In this document: in pieces, positions 24,511-34,951 of the stretch | Layout: the number at the start of each line of letters is the position of its first letter | Position numbering within the stretch: position 1 is the stretch's first letter | Source of the DNA: Halicephalobus mephisto | Lineage: Eukaryota > Nematoda > Chromadorea > Rhabditida > Panagrolaimidae | Reading direction: 5' to 3' | Assembly: GCA_009193035.1 (NCBI GenBank) | Contig: SWDT01000024.1 | Coordinates: 124,001 to 188,000, forward strand | Length of the DNA stretch: 64,000 bases | Made by a program: the position numbers and the translations under genes | The notes under the pieces: model-generated | What the model saw: the letters and a program-made list of their open reading frames with translations, nothing else | Databases searched by the model: none | Told to the model about the DNA's origin: nothing

Positions 24511-26847
24511 ATGGATAGTAAATCTAAAGCATCCGTTAAACCTTCAAAAACTCTCGCCAAGGGTACAATGAAACAAAAGCATAAAAGTAAAAATCCAGCT
24601 GATCCTGTAACGAAAAATGACTGCAACCCTGGATTGTCTGACGTCTATGAATCAGCTGGGCAGATTTGTTTGTATTTTTTTGAGTGTTTACATTGATTTC
24701 CATATATCAACATCACCTTTTTTCCTTCTTAAAAAGGAATAATAAGCTCCTCAGTTGCTTATCATTTATCTCCTCGCATGTGATTTTGCTTTTTTCACTT
24801 TTTTATTGTTTAGTTTTATATCGATTGCGTATTGCAGAATATTAGTAATAGGAAGGGAATGTTAGATTTCCCGGCGAAATACAGCTTTATTAATGCAATC
24901 CTTGTTTTAGAACCAACTTGGGGATCAGTAACTTCGATTTTATATGGAAACGGAAACTCAATTACCCCCGAATTCGTTACGAGTACACAGCAGAAGAAAG
25001 TCGTTTTCTCAGTTCAGCTTGGACAGCCCATTCAAAGTAAATCCGGAATACAGCCTTTCAAATGTTAGTAAGACCCTTTTTACAGGAATATCCCGATCAA
25101 TCAAGTCCAGAAGATGACTGGTGCAAAGTCGCCCAGATCAAAACCAACGACAAACTATCCATTTGGGAGAATGAACGGGGATATCAAGGAGTAAGTTCGA
25201 ACAGGACGAACCAAGGGGTTACTAATTATCTTCTTCAGGAAATTATCTACCTCCGATTGACGGAGATGCTCATCAGCAGGACAGAGAAGCTCAATTGGGA
25301 GTCGCTAACGAAAGAGGTTGATTTTTCTGAAGATCCTGGACCTATCTTCTGGCCTTTGGCCAAGTTAGACATTGCTCAACCAGCTGAGGAAGGAACTCTA
25401 ACGGAACCTGAAGAACAACCTCAGGAAACTACTTTGTCGTCGATTGATAGTGTTCCCTGTTGTGACGAGCCTTGTTCTTCCAGAACTTTCGTTAAACGGG
25501 AGGAAATCCCAGACATTGACGAATCTGAAGGAGAAGCAATGAAGACCGATTATGAAGATGCAAATTTGGAAGACGAAAATTCTACCGAGAAAGTGGTAGA
25601 AGAGCTTTTGAATCACTTCCAGCAGAGAGCCGGGACTGCGGCCAAGCCGGAGGAGCTAGTGTCGATTGTTTCTATATCTGATGGCTCACAAAATGTAAGT
25701 CAAAATTGTTCTAATTGAATAATTCTTCAATTCCAGCAATTGCCAATCCCCATGGATATTCCGGTTCCCGTTGATGAGATCTACACAGTTGATGGAAAGA
25801 GAATACGGTTACGAGGATCAGCAATATGGGCTCCTCCGAAAAGGAAATTCATATTCGACTTGCCAGAAGTTCGAGAGTAAGTTTGTCTTCGTTATTTGTC
25901 GGCAATTTATAACTAATTTCCCTATTTCAGCCACCAAGCCCAACTGACCCTTCAACACTACCGGTGTGCCGGTTGTGGGATGAAATTAACGAGATTATAT
26001 GCAAGAAGAGCCAAGTTATGTAACTACTACAACAAACTCTTCTGCCAGTGCTGTTTTGTGGGAGAGAAATCCAAAATTCCATCGAGGATTCTGCACCAAT
26101 GGAATTTCAAGTGAGTGTGCGCAAACAGCTCGACTTACATTTTTTTGTTTTAGAGAATATCCCGTATCTGATCTGGCCTTCAGATTTCTTTCTGAGCATG
26201 AAGACCACGCAATCTACAACGTCAGTGCAGTAAATCCCGACCTTCTCAAAAGAGTTAAGAATTTGAAAAAAGTCCGAACCTTGAGAATAAAAGCAAGTCA
26301 TATGTGGCAATATATCCGACTTTGCAGAGATGCTGAAGTTACTGTGACCAAGTTTGGACAGTAAGTATATATAATTTTACATGACGTTAAACTCGCTTAT
26401 TTGCAGTCTAAAAACAATTTTCACATCGATTCCGAAGAGGTTTACATGTTTAGAAGAAGTAGACACGTATTCCATCCTCGATTTCGTCAATGTTGAGTCT
26501 GGGAACCTGATCGAGATGTTGGAGCCGATTGTTGCCTGTGGGAAACTGCACATTGAGGGCTGTGCTCAATGCCAACAGCGAGCTTTCCTGTGTCAGATCT
26601 GCATCAATCCCCAGGAATTCTTGTTTTCATTTCAATTGGACAAAGTCTACCAATGTGATAGATGTGGAGCTCTGTCTCATTTGAAATGTTACAATAGGAA
26701 AAAAAGACAGACAGACTACCAATGTTCCAGATGCGAAAGAATAAGAAAGAAAAGGTAAAAAATCTTTCTTACGAAGGAAATATATCGATTAATTCCAGAA
26801 TATGTCAATCGAGACGATCAATCTCAACAGAATGCCATTCTGACTGA
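24511..26847 (+). CDS. Rubicon-homology (RH) domain protein, autophagy/endosome regulator
   Basis: Well-supported exons are 25086-25190, 25239-25694, 25737-25876, 25931-26110, 26154-26360, 26407-26754 and 26799-26847, all in phase. They encode an acidic linker and then a complete RH domain. It starts at HYRCAGCGMKL and carries the zinc-ligand pairs FCQCC, CAQC, CQIC, CDRC..HLKC and CSRC, with SRILHQWNFKEYPVSDLA in between. This order matches Rubicon/Pacer more closely than PLEKHM or DEF8. Family members bind RAB7 through this domain and restrain or tune autophagosome and endosome maturation. The 5' part is unsettled: a Lys-rich exon from ATG 24511 and an open stretch at 24813-25068 have no phase-consistent path between them, apart from a possible donor at 24928. 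No RUN domain is visible. C. elegans rub-1 is a probable counterpart. Confidence 0.82.
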
Positions 26848-28551
26848 AAGTCGTTTTCACTTTCCAAATGCGTACTATATGAACATAATCCAGAATCGAA
26901 ATGCCTTAAGACGACCCGAACGAGTGCTTTCTTACTTGGAAATGAACTTCACTTTTGCCTTAGTCCCCATGTCCGACATGGTAATAATGTAAATATTAAC
27001 CAATATTAAAGTCGTTAATGAAGATATCGTAAATATTCCGCGGAACTCAAGCGTTATTATTTTAGTTTTTGTTTCTTGGTCCTCTGAGTTGTTAATTTTC
27101 CAGAAGTTCACGGAAAGAATTTTAGTGGACTTGAAATTTAGTTTTTATTGATTTTTTATTCTTATCAATTAACTGAAATAGTTATCAGTAACTACTCCCG
27201 ACTGTACTTGTTTTTGTGCCCATTGAAACAAGTTCAACACGAATCAGATTTTACCTTTTTCTTATCAAATTTTCTATCGGCTGATCACTCTTTGAGTTTT
27301 TCACGGGAACAACAGAAGAGCAGTTAATTTTATTCTTTTTTTTTTCGCAGATAAATGAAAAGAAAACAGTGGAAATGTTGCTTTGAAATAGGAGAGCGGG
27401 ATGCACGAGAGAATAACGTGGTCCCAACGCGCTCATTGATTTGGCGATCACTACTATTATCCTATTGAAAAGACTAGAAGTTGTGTGCGTCGGTGAGAAG
27501 AACAACGGGAAGTCACATGTGCTCGCTGTTAACGGATGAACGAGTTTGTTTTCCTTTGTTAAATTGATCCGAGACAGAATTTGATCAGTTTATTACGCTG
27601 TTTTTAATTGAGAAATTAATCGTGTAAAAGTGAGTTTGGTCGAATGTTATTTTTGAATTGTAAGTGATTCAATGGATGTTCTGAGGACATTCAAGGTGCA
27701 AAATAATGGATTTTTACCCATAATCGCTAGTGAATTTTTTATTTTTGTTTTTATCCCTTTCAACCTCGTTTTTAAAATTGTATTCTAGAATTAATAATAC
27801 GTCATTTATCCAGCTGCCATTTCTAAAGCCAATTCAGTTTTATTCAATTCCGAAACTATGTGCTTTTTGAAGGGAGCGAAATTAAAGCAAATTAAAAATT
27901 AACTTCAGAAAAGTATTGGATGTTTTGGAATTTTGTGGTTTTTCTGAAAAAACGGTAACTGTTTTTATTTTAAAACATTCGGCTGAGTGTTTTTTGTTTG
28001 GTGCAAAGTTTGCATTTGTCACGTGTTCGATAAAAAACTAGAATTTTTCAATGGAGTTGAACCTTATTTTACGGCTGTCGTTAAATTTCCGATTAAAAAT
28101 ATTAAATTTATATATGACAGAAAAGTAAAATTTTGTATTTTTATAAACGTGGAGTAGTCTCCATGCTGTTTTTTAAAATTTGTCTTGAAAACCCGTTTGG
28201 CAGTTCCCCACGTGCGCCGAGGAGAGGCTTCTTTTTATTACACTAGAAGCTTTTGGACACTCGCTAAATCTCCAAGGAAGTCATTTTTTATTTTTCGTGA
28301 GCTAAACGTGTTTGTAGTGGCAGTAGAATGTAGCATTTGAAGACAAGACTACGCCATAAGTAGTCTAGCAATCCCACTGTTGGTTATCGCGTCAATGTTT
28401 TCATATTCGAGAAAAACAATTCCATGGTTGTGATTCCGTGCTTGTAGTTTTTACAATACATTGCTCAATTTATTTATTTTTCAGAAGGAAGTTAATTCAC
28501 ATGGAAGCAAAAAATTGAGAATTGTGTTTGTTGCAAAAGTAAAGACTGCAA
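26848..28551. other. Intergenic, Rubicon 3' side and NHR promoter
   Basis: No supportable gene. The first 150 bp stays open in an alternative frame that ends at a TAA just before AATATTAAAG. A somewhat GC-richer patch at 27250-27560, and CACGTG sites at 28020-28025 and 28209-28214, lie on the upstream side of the nuclear receptor. An acceptor-like TTTTTCAG at about 28477-28484 precedes the receptor's 5' leader. Confidence 0.45.
28501..28518 (+). other. Short upstream ORF in the NHR leader
   Basis: ATG GAA GCA AAA AAT TGA lies between the leader acceptor at about 28484 and the receptor ATG at 28552. It could lower initiation at the main start. Confidence 0.4.
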
Positions 28552-30596
28552 ATGTCAGAAAAGAAAGCGTTGGATGACGATGACCTCGAGAGACTTGGTC
28601 AACAAAGTAAGTTATTAAATTAGGGTAATTTCTGAAATTATTATCGATTTCGTAACGCGCAAAGTTTATTTCAGTCAGGTAGCTTTTTTGTCCAAAGTAT
28701 AATTTGAATTGTAGTTCACGAGATCTCTATATATAATTTATTGTTAGTTTTTCTAAGAATTCTCTCAATGTGAGAAAATAAGACGAAAATAGACTATATA
28801 TCGGAAATTAAAGGAGAAAAGTTTTTGCCTAATTTCCTAACTTTGTTTTCAAGATATCTGCTCTTTCAAAAAGTTAATTATTTATAATAATTATGTTTTG
28901 GAATTAAACTTTTTTCTCTTGATTCCAGCTGTCTAATTAGTTCTTTGGAAAATAATCAAAACAAATGCAGATATATGAATTTCATATATTATTTTTTTAA
29001 ACTCAGACAAAAAGTAATATAAATTCGGAATGTACTTTTTAAGAGCTTCGAATTGATGTGATTCACTTCGAAAACTACTTTAAACAAGGTTTTTCGAGAT
29101 TAATGCGGACTTTGAATATTTATGAACATTTTGTTCGGAATTTTCATTATTTAGTTAATCAGTTATTTTTACAATGCTTTTAGCAGTTGAGTATTGTGCA
29201 ATATGTAACGACGTAGCAGATGGATACCATTATGGAACCCTTTCATGCAGAGGCTGTAATGCGTTCTTCAGACGAGCAGTCACCTTCAACCTTCAGTTCG
29301 TCTGTAGACGCGGTGGCAACTGTGTTATTGATAAAAGTTTGTTTATTGACAGCAGTTTATCCTAATTGGGAACTTTCCAGACGCCAGATGTGCATGTCGT
29401 GCTTGTAGATTGAAGAAATGTAAAGCTGTAGGGATGGATAGAACAGGTAATTGATATATAAATGCTTCAAGTTTTGTTGACTTGTGATTTTTCAAGCTGT
29501 TCAACCAAAAAAAGTCCCGCCGAAAGAAGGTTCTCGTCGATACTTGTCTGAATCTTCGTACAATAGTGATTTGAACAAATCTCCCACAATAGCGGAACCG
29601 GCTTCCAATGGTGGAGTCATGAGTTCTCCAGAATCTGCCTTCACGCCAGTTTCATTGTTACTTGTTAATAATCCTCCTGGCAACAGTGAGCATTGCGTGA
29701 GATTATAGTTGTTGATATATGGTACTAATTCTATTATTTTTCTAGACCTTGCCGTCATCGAGTAACTCGATGGGGATGATTCCGTGTTTTCTGACTCAGC
29801 AAGTTGAAATTTATCATGAACAGAGAAAAAGAAGAAGGTTATTACTCTGTCGGACTTTGGAGGAAATGCTGACACCGGCAATGGAGTCGGAATTAAAAGG
29901 GTTGGCGACGATAAACGACCTCATGGATGTCTATAACATCCAGATGGGACTGATGTTTGAGTGGGCGGAAAAATTGGAAGAATTCCAAGAGATTAGAAAT
30001 GCTCAAGATAAAGTTAAGCTCTTGAAAACGTTCAGTTTGAAATATTTTTTGTTGGATAACATTTGCCATACTGTGGAGCTCAACTATGGAGACAGGATAA
30101 TCCTGGCAAATAACAGTTTTATCCAACCAAACAGCTACGCTCCGGTTGTTGAAAGAGAACCTCCTGAATGTCATCAAGCAATGAACTTGTAAGTCTTCTG
30201 TATGATATAAATACGATTGTAATGCATTTTAGACTTTATGGAGAGCACTGTATTCGGATGATTGATGATCTGGTTCGTCCTATGCTTGAAATGGGCATCA
30301 CCTATGGAGAGATCTTAGCTCTCCGTCTGATTGTCTTCTGGAACCCTGGGTCTATTGGACTTTCTCCAGAAAGTTCTCAGATTGTCCATAGAGCTTCAGA
30401 AAAGGCAATCAAGGAACTCCATAACTGGTTCGATGTTGCCAAAATTGAAAAAGTTCAAACAAGACTGGGAAGTGTCCTTCTTCTCCTTTCTCCCCTGTCC
30501 AACTACACTCAGTTTTTGACAGAACTCGTTAGTATGATCCCTGAATTCGGAAAAATGCCAGAATGGGATGTTTTCTTGTCGGAATTACTAATATAG
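28552..30596 (+). CDS. Nuclear hormone receptor (nematode supplementary type)
   Basis: Six exons (28552-28606, 29184-29336, 29381-29446, 29497-29696, 29746-30188, 30233-30596) join in phase to 426 residues. The DNA-binding domain begins at CAICNDVADGYHYGTLSCRGC, with the nematode P-box CNAFFRR. The second zinc finger, CVIDKNARCACRACRLKKC, is split over two exons, so all eight zinc cysteines are present. A Ser/Pro-rich hinge (about residues 92-160) leads to an alpha-helical ligand-binding domain starting near QQVEIYHEQRKRRRLLLC and ending in WDVFLSELLI, a plausible AF-2 helix. It would act in the nucleus on DNA; the ligand and the exact nhr number are unknown. It converges on CTU2 with 141 bp between stops. 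Confidence 0.92.
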
Positions 30597-30737
30597 GAGG
30601 AATTTATGTAGTTGCTCAGGTTGATTGTTGCCTCAAAATTACCGTTGCTCAAAGTTAAACATTTCGGGTTTTTGATTTTATGAAACTTCTATCAATTTTA
30701 CAATAAATATTTTAAAACTCAACGAAAAATCAACAAC

Positions 30738-31921
30738 TCACCATTTCTGAGAGAGAAAATTTCTTAATTCATCGGGAAATCCGGGTACCGCAGTGAAAAC
30801 TCGATCACAAGCCCCGCAAAAATCTTTCTCATCTGTATTTTCGAGGCAAATACAGCAAGGTTGGGTGGCTTCTGGATTAATGATGGACTTGACCTTCGAC
30901 GCAGTTTGAATCACGTTAGTAAACGTTGAGGGAAATCCGCTCGTTTGAAGTCTTGTCAGTTCTTGAAGGTTGTAATCTTGAACGGAGGACTTGGACTTGA
31001 TCTGAACTTGGTTTACAGACAGATTTTCTAGTCCTTGTTCTACGGACTTCTTCAGTCTCATTATCAGTTTGACATCTGATAGGAAGATCTCACGGAGAGG
31101 TCGGATGATGGACAATCCGGGGAATCTCGTATCTATCACGGAAGACAACTGAGACATCGACGCTCCTCTTCCGAAGCAAATAGCGTTGAAAATATTCTGG
31201 GCAGTAATGTCAGCAGTATCGGACACCATCACCTTATCTATTCCGAGCTTTTTGGCCACCCTGTACATCAGCAGATCTGATAGTAGTCTTTTTAGTTCCA
31301 TTTTGTCGGATTTTGCAGCTGATTTTTGAAACAAGTACTTCAATAAACTGCCCTAGAATAGAGAACCAAGAAGTTTTAACGATTACTCGGTGTAGAAAAC
31401 TTACATGTCTTTCTTCTATCCTGTATTCGTCGGTTACGAACTGGATGTCCTGCTTGAATACTTCGGACAAGTGAATAAACTTTACTGGCCAGGAAATTTC
31501 GAAATTACTCAACTGTTGCCTGACGACATTCAGCATTGATTTTAATTCTTCATCTTTCACAACTTCGGAAATCACTAAGACCTGGAAACGGATATATGAA
31601 AGTGGCATTTATCTCAGAACTTACTTCAGGTTCGGCAGGCAGTCGATTGTGTTGTCCTACGCGTTCAGTTTCCTCCTTAACAACTTGGACCATATAATCA
31701 TCGGCATCACTTCCAGGTTTATATAAAAGAATAACTTTCTTGCTTGCATTACCTTTGAAGATTTTATTACTTCCTAAGGCAAACTTGAATTTGTGGAGAA
31801 CCATCGACATAAAACAGTCCTTGCAGTAGACTGCTTGTTTCGGGTTTACAGAATAATACAAAGCGGGAAGGTCACATTTCAAACACTTTCGACCGGCAAC
31901 AACAGTAGGATCGTCACCCAT
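30738..31921 (-). CDS. ctu2: Cytoplasmic tRNA 2-thiolation protein 2 (CTU2/NCS2)
   Basis: Three minus-strand exons (31921-31625, 31581-31405, 31352-30738) join in phase to 362 residues. The N-terminal zinc module CLKCDLPALYYS..YCKDCF followed by HKFKFALG is diagnostic of CTU2/NCS2. The central LLSDLLMYRVAKKLGIDKV and the C-terminal CCICLENTDEKDFCGAC complete the family pattern. CTU2 partners CTU1/NCS6 in the URM1-dependent pathway that thiolates the wobble uridine of Lys, Glu and Gln tRNAs in the cytosol. It is shorter than yeast Ncs2 (about 490), mostly through shorter linkers. It is divergent from PCCA, with 321 bp between start codons, so the two may share a promoter. An upstream in-frame extension exists, but its sequence is not conserved-looking, so ATG 31921 is preferred. 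Confidence 0.88.
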
Positions 31922-32242
31922 AACCAATTTAGTCAAAAAGTAAAATTCAGAAGTAAAAAGCGAAAAAAGAACCGAAGAAATCAAGAGTGATCTTTGGGAA
32001 AGGTAGAACCATTGCACGCTCGAGACAACTGGCCAAGAACCGACTCTAATAGAACATTCTTATCCGTTTGTTTCATTTGAAGGGTTTTTGACAAACAATT
32101 ACTCTCTTTTTCAAGTTTGATTTCCCTTCTTCTCTTCTGAAATTGACCAGTTGTTTACGTGATTCTTCCTATTTTTTCGTGTCCTTTGGGGAGTTCTCAG
32201 TCGAGTACGTGACTTTTGGATATATCAGTGTCAGCTTTAGGA
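31922..32242. promoter_or_regulatory. Divergent promoter, CTU2 / PCCA
   Basis: The 321 bp between opposed ATGs of two housekeeping genes. GTCAGCTTTAG just before the PCCA ATG is acceptor-like and suits trans-splicing. No TATA box is evident. Confidence 0.45.
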
Positions 32243-34682
32243 ATGCGGTTCTGCCATTCACTTCTGGTTTCCCCTGTTGTCAAACGACAAACTTCTTTGA
32301 TTCTCCCTATTAGAGAATTTAGCTTTTCCAAACTGTAAGTTTTGAACTGACTTTTGTATTTGTTTTTCGGTAAAAAACAAATTTCAGCTTTTCTAATGCA
32401 GCTGTTTCTCAAGCTACTTATGACAGAGAACTCTACACTTTGGATCCTATCAACCCTGATGAACCCAAGTTCGATAAGATCCTCATTGCCAATAGAGGTG
32501 AAATCGCTTGCCGAGTGATCAAGACAGCCAAAGCTATGGGAATCAAAACGGTTGCTGTCCATTCTGATGTCGATTCTAACGCCCTTCACGTCAAACTCGC
32601 CGATGAAGCTGTCTGTGTTGGACCTGCTCCTACAAGTGAGAGTTATCTGAGAGCTGACAGGATTCTCGAAGCTGTCAAACAAACTGGAGCTCAAGCTGTA
32701 TGTTTAAATTAATATTTCTACACTGAATCGATGTTCCTTTTCAGGTCCATCCCGGCTACGGATTCTTGTCCGAGAATACTCACTTTGCAGCTCAACTGGA
32801 GAAGACCGGAGCTGTTTTTGTAGGTCCAAATTCTAAAGCCATCTTGGATATGGGCGATAAGATCCATTCCAAGAAAGTTGCTGCAGCTGCAAAAGTCAAC
32901 ATGATTCCCGGTTATGATGGAGAGATTAAGGTGGGTCCAGAATACATTTAGTTAAGTCCAGAGTGTTTGTAGGACGAAGACGAATGTGTCAAGGTTGCGA
33001 ATGACATTGGATATCCCGTCATGATCAAAGCTTCAGCCGGCGGTGGAGGAAAAGGTATGAGAATTGCCTGGAACGACAAGGAATGCAGAGATGGATTCAG
33101 GTACATTGTGAACTAAAACCCACTATAATTAAGTACGTTTTACTTTTCAGACTCTCTAAACAAGAAGCCAAATCCTCCTTCGGTGATGACAGAATGCTGG
33201 TCGAAAAATTCATTGATAATCCAAGACATATTGAGATGCAAATCCTTGCTGACAAACACGGCAATGCTCTTTGGTTAAACGAACGTGAATGTTCCATCCA
33301 AAGAAGAAACCAAAAAGTGATTGAAGAAGCTCCTTCTTCCTTCGTTGATCCTGACATGCGTCGGAGAATGGGAGAACAAGCCGTCCAACTGGCCCTTGCG
33401 GTTGGCTATGATTCTGCAGGAACTGTTGAATTCCTTGTTGATTCACAGAAGAACTTTTATTTCCTCGAAATGAATACCCGTCTTCAAGTAGAACATCCAA
33501 TCACTGAAGAAATTACTCGTCTGGATATTGTCCAACAAATGCTTCGTGTTGCTTATGGACATAAGTTGAACATTCAGCAGAAAGACATCGGAATTGATGG
33601 ATGGAGTTTTGAGTGCCGTGTTTACGCTGAGGTTTGGTTTGAGTTATTTGCATGGATTACGATTTTAATTTTAGGATCCATATAAAGGTTTTGGTCTTCC
33701 TTCTGTTGGACGTTTGACTAAGTACGAAGAACCAACTCACATTCCTGGAATTCGTTGCGATTCTGGTATTCGTGAAGGGTCAGAAATTTCAATCTACTAT
33801 GATCCCCTTATCTGTAAGCTCGTCTCTCATGGGCGTACTCGAGATGAAGCTCTCAATAGAATCTCTGACGCTCTTGACCACTACGTCATTCGTGGAGTCA
33901 CCCATAATATCCCTCTACTTCGTGATATTGTCGATGAAAAGAGATTCCGATCTGGTAATATCACAACCAAATACTTGCCTGAAACGTATCCTGAAGGTTT
34001 CCTTGGAGCTACTTTGGGTACTGGTGAGGAAAACTCCATTATTGCCGTTTCTGCCGCTTTGAACGCAAGAAAGATCGCTAGAGCAAGAACATTTACCAAC
34101 CAGTCACGTCAAAAGAGCACATTCGTCAATCCTTACTCCAATACTTACTCTTTCGTTGTTAAGATCAATGAGCGAGCTCAACATGCTAACAAACAATTTA
34201 ATGTCGAAGTTAGTTTTGAAAATGCTGACCCAGAAAAGGCTCGAGTTCGTATTAATGGAAAAGAAATTCCTGTTACTGGCAATATGAATTTGGCCAAATC
34301 TGTTATTCAATTGGATGTTGGAGGAAAACAATTAACTACTCAAATTGCGAACAAGAAAGCTGGAGAAATCACTCTCATTTACAAGGGATCTCCCTTCAAG
34401 ATGAATGTATATCCAGTAGCAGCTGCTGAGTACTTGAAGCACATGAAGGAAAAACCCAAAATCGATCTTAGTACTGTCGTCCTTTCCCCTATGCCTGGAG
34501 CAATCAAGAAAGTGAACGCTCAAGTCGGTCAGATGGTCAGCGAAGGACAAGAACTTGTTGTTATTGAAGCCATGAAAATGCAAAACAGCCTTATTGCTGG
34601 TAAAACTGGCAAAGTAAAGGCTGTCAACTGCAAAGAAGGTTCTACCGTTGATGAAGGGGAAATCTTAGTTGAATTAGAATAA
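32243..34682 (+). CDS. pcca-1: Propionyl-CoA carboxylase alpha subunit, mitochondrial
   Basis: Seven exons (32243-32334, 32388-32697, 32745-32930, 32973-33100, 33151-33631, 33675-34682, with the first carrying the presequence) total six junction-consistent pieces and 734 residues, the usual length. The N-terminus is Arg/Ser/Leu-rich without acids at first, fitting a mitochondrial targeting peptide. Biotin carboxylase motifs follow: [14 protein letters not shown], the ATP-grasp loop [24 protein letters not shown] and [13 protein letters not shown]. The C-terminal biotinyl domain has EAMKMQNSL, the biotinylated Lys being residue 700. With the beta subunit it converts propionyl-CoA to methylmalonyl-CoA in odd-chain fatty acid, Val, Ile, Met and Thr breakdown. 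All catalytic motifs look intact. It converges on ceh-14 with 269 bp between stops. Confidence 0.96.
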
Positions 34683-34951
34683 TAGGTAAAGCATTTTTAT
34701 CGAACTAATTGACAATGGAGAGTTATAGTTCGTTATTTTTGTATTTTCAGGAAAATTATTTTAATAAACTATAGGATAAGAAGTATAATTTATATCAAAA
34801 AGGCATAAAATATTGAGAGAACAAGCAACATTAGGCAAGACAACTTTTTCGTTGCAAAAAGTACAAAATACCGGACTTGGGTAACTTTCGATATTGGGTC
34901 TAAGGGCCGTCCTACTGTAGCGACCAATAAAAAGTAACAAATAAATAAAAA

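Noticed and set aside
32197..32694. 165-codon minus-strand frame
   Set aside because: Shadow of the PCCA presequence and biotin carboxylase exons.
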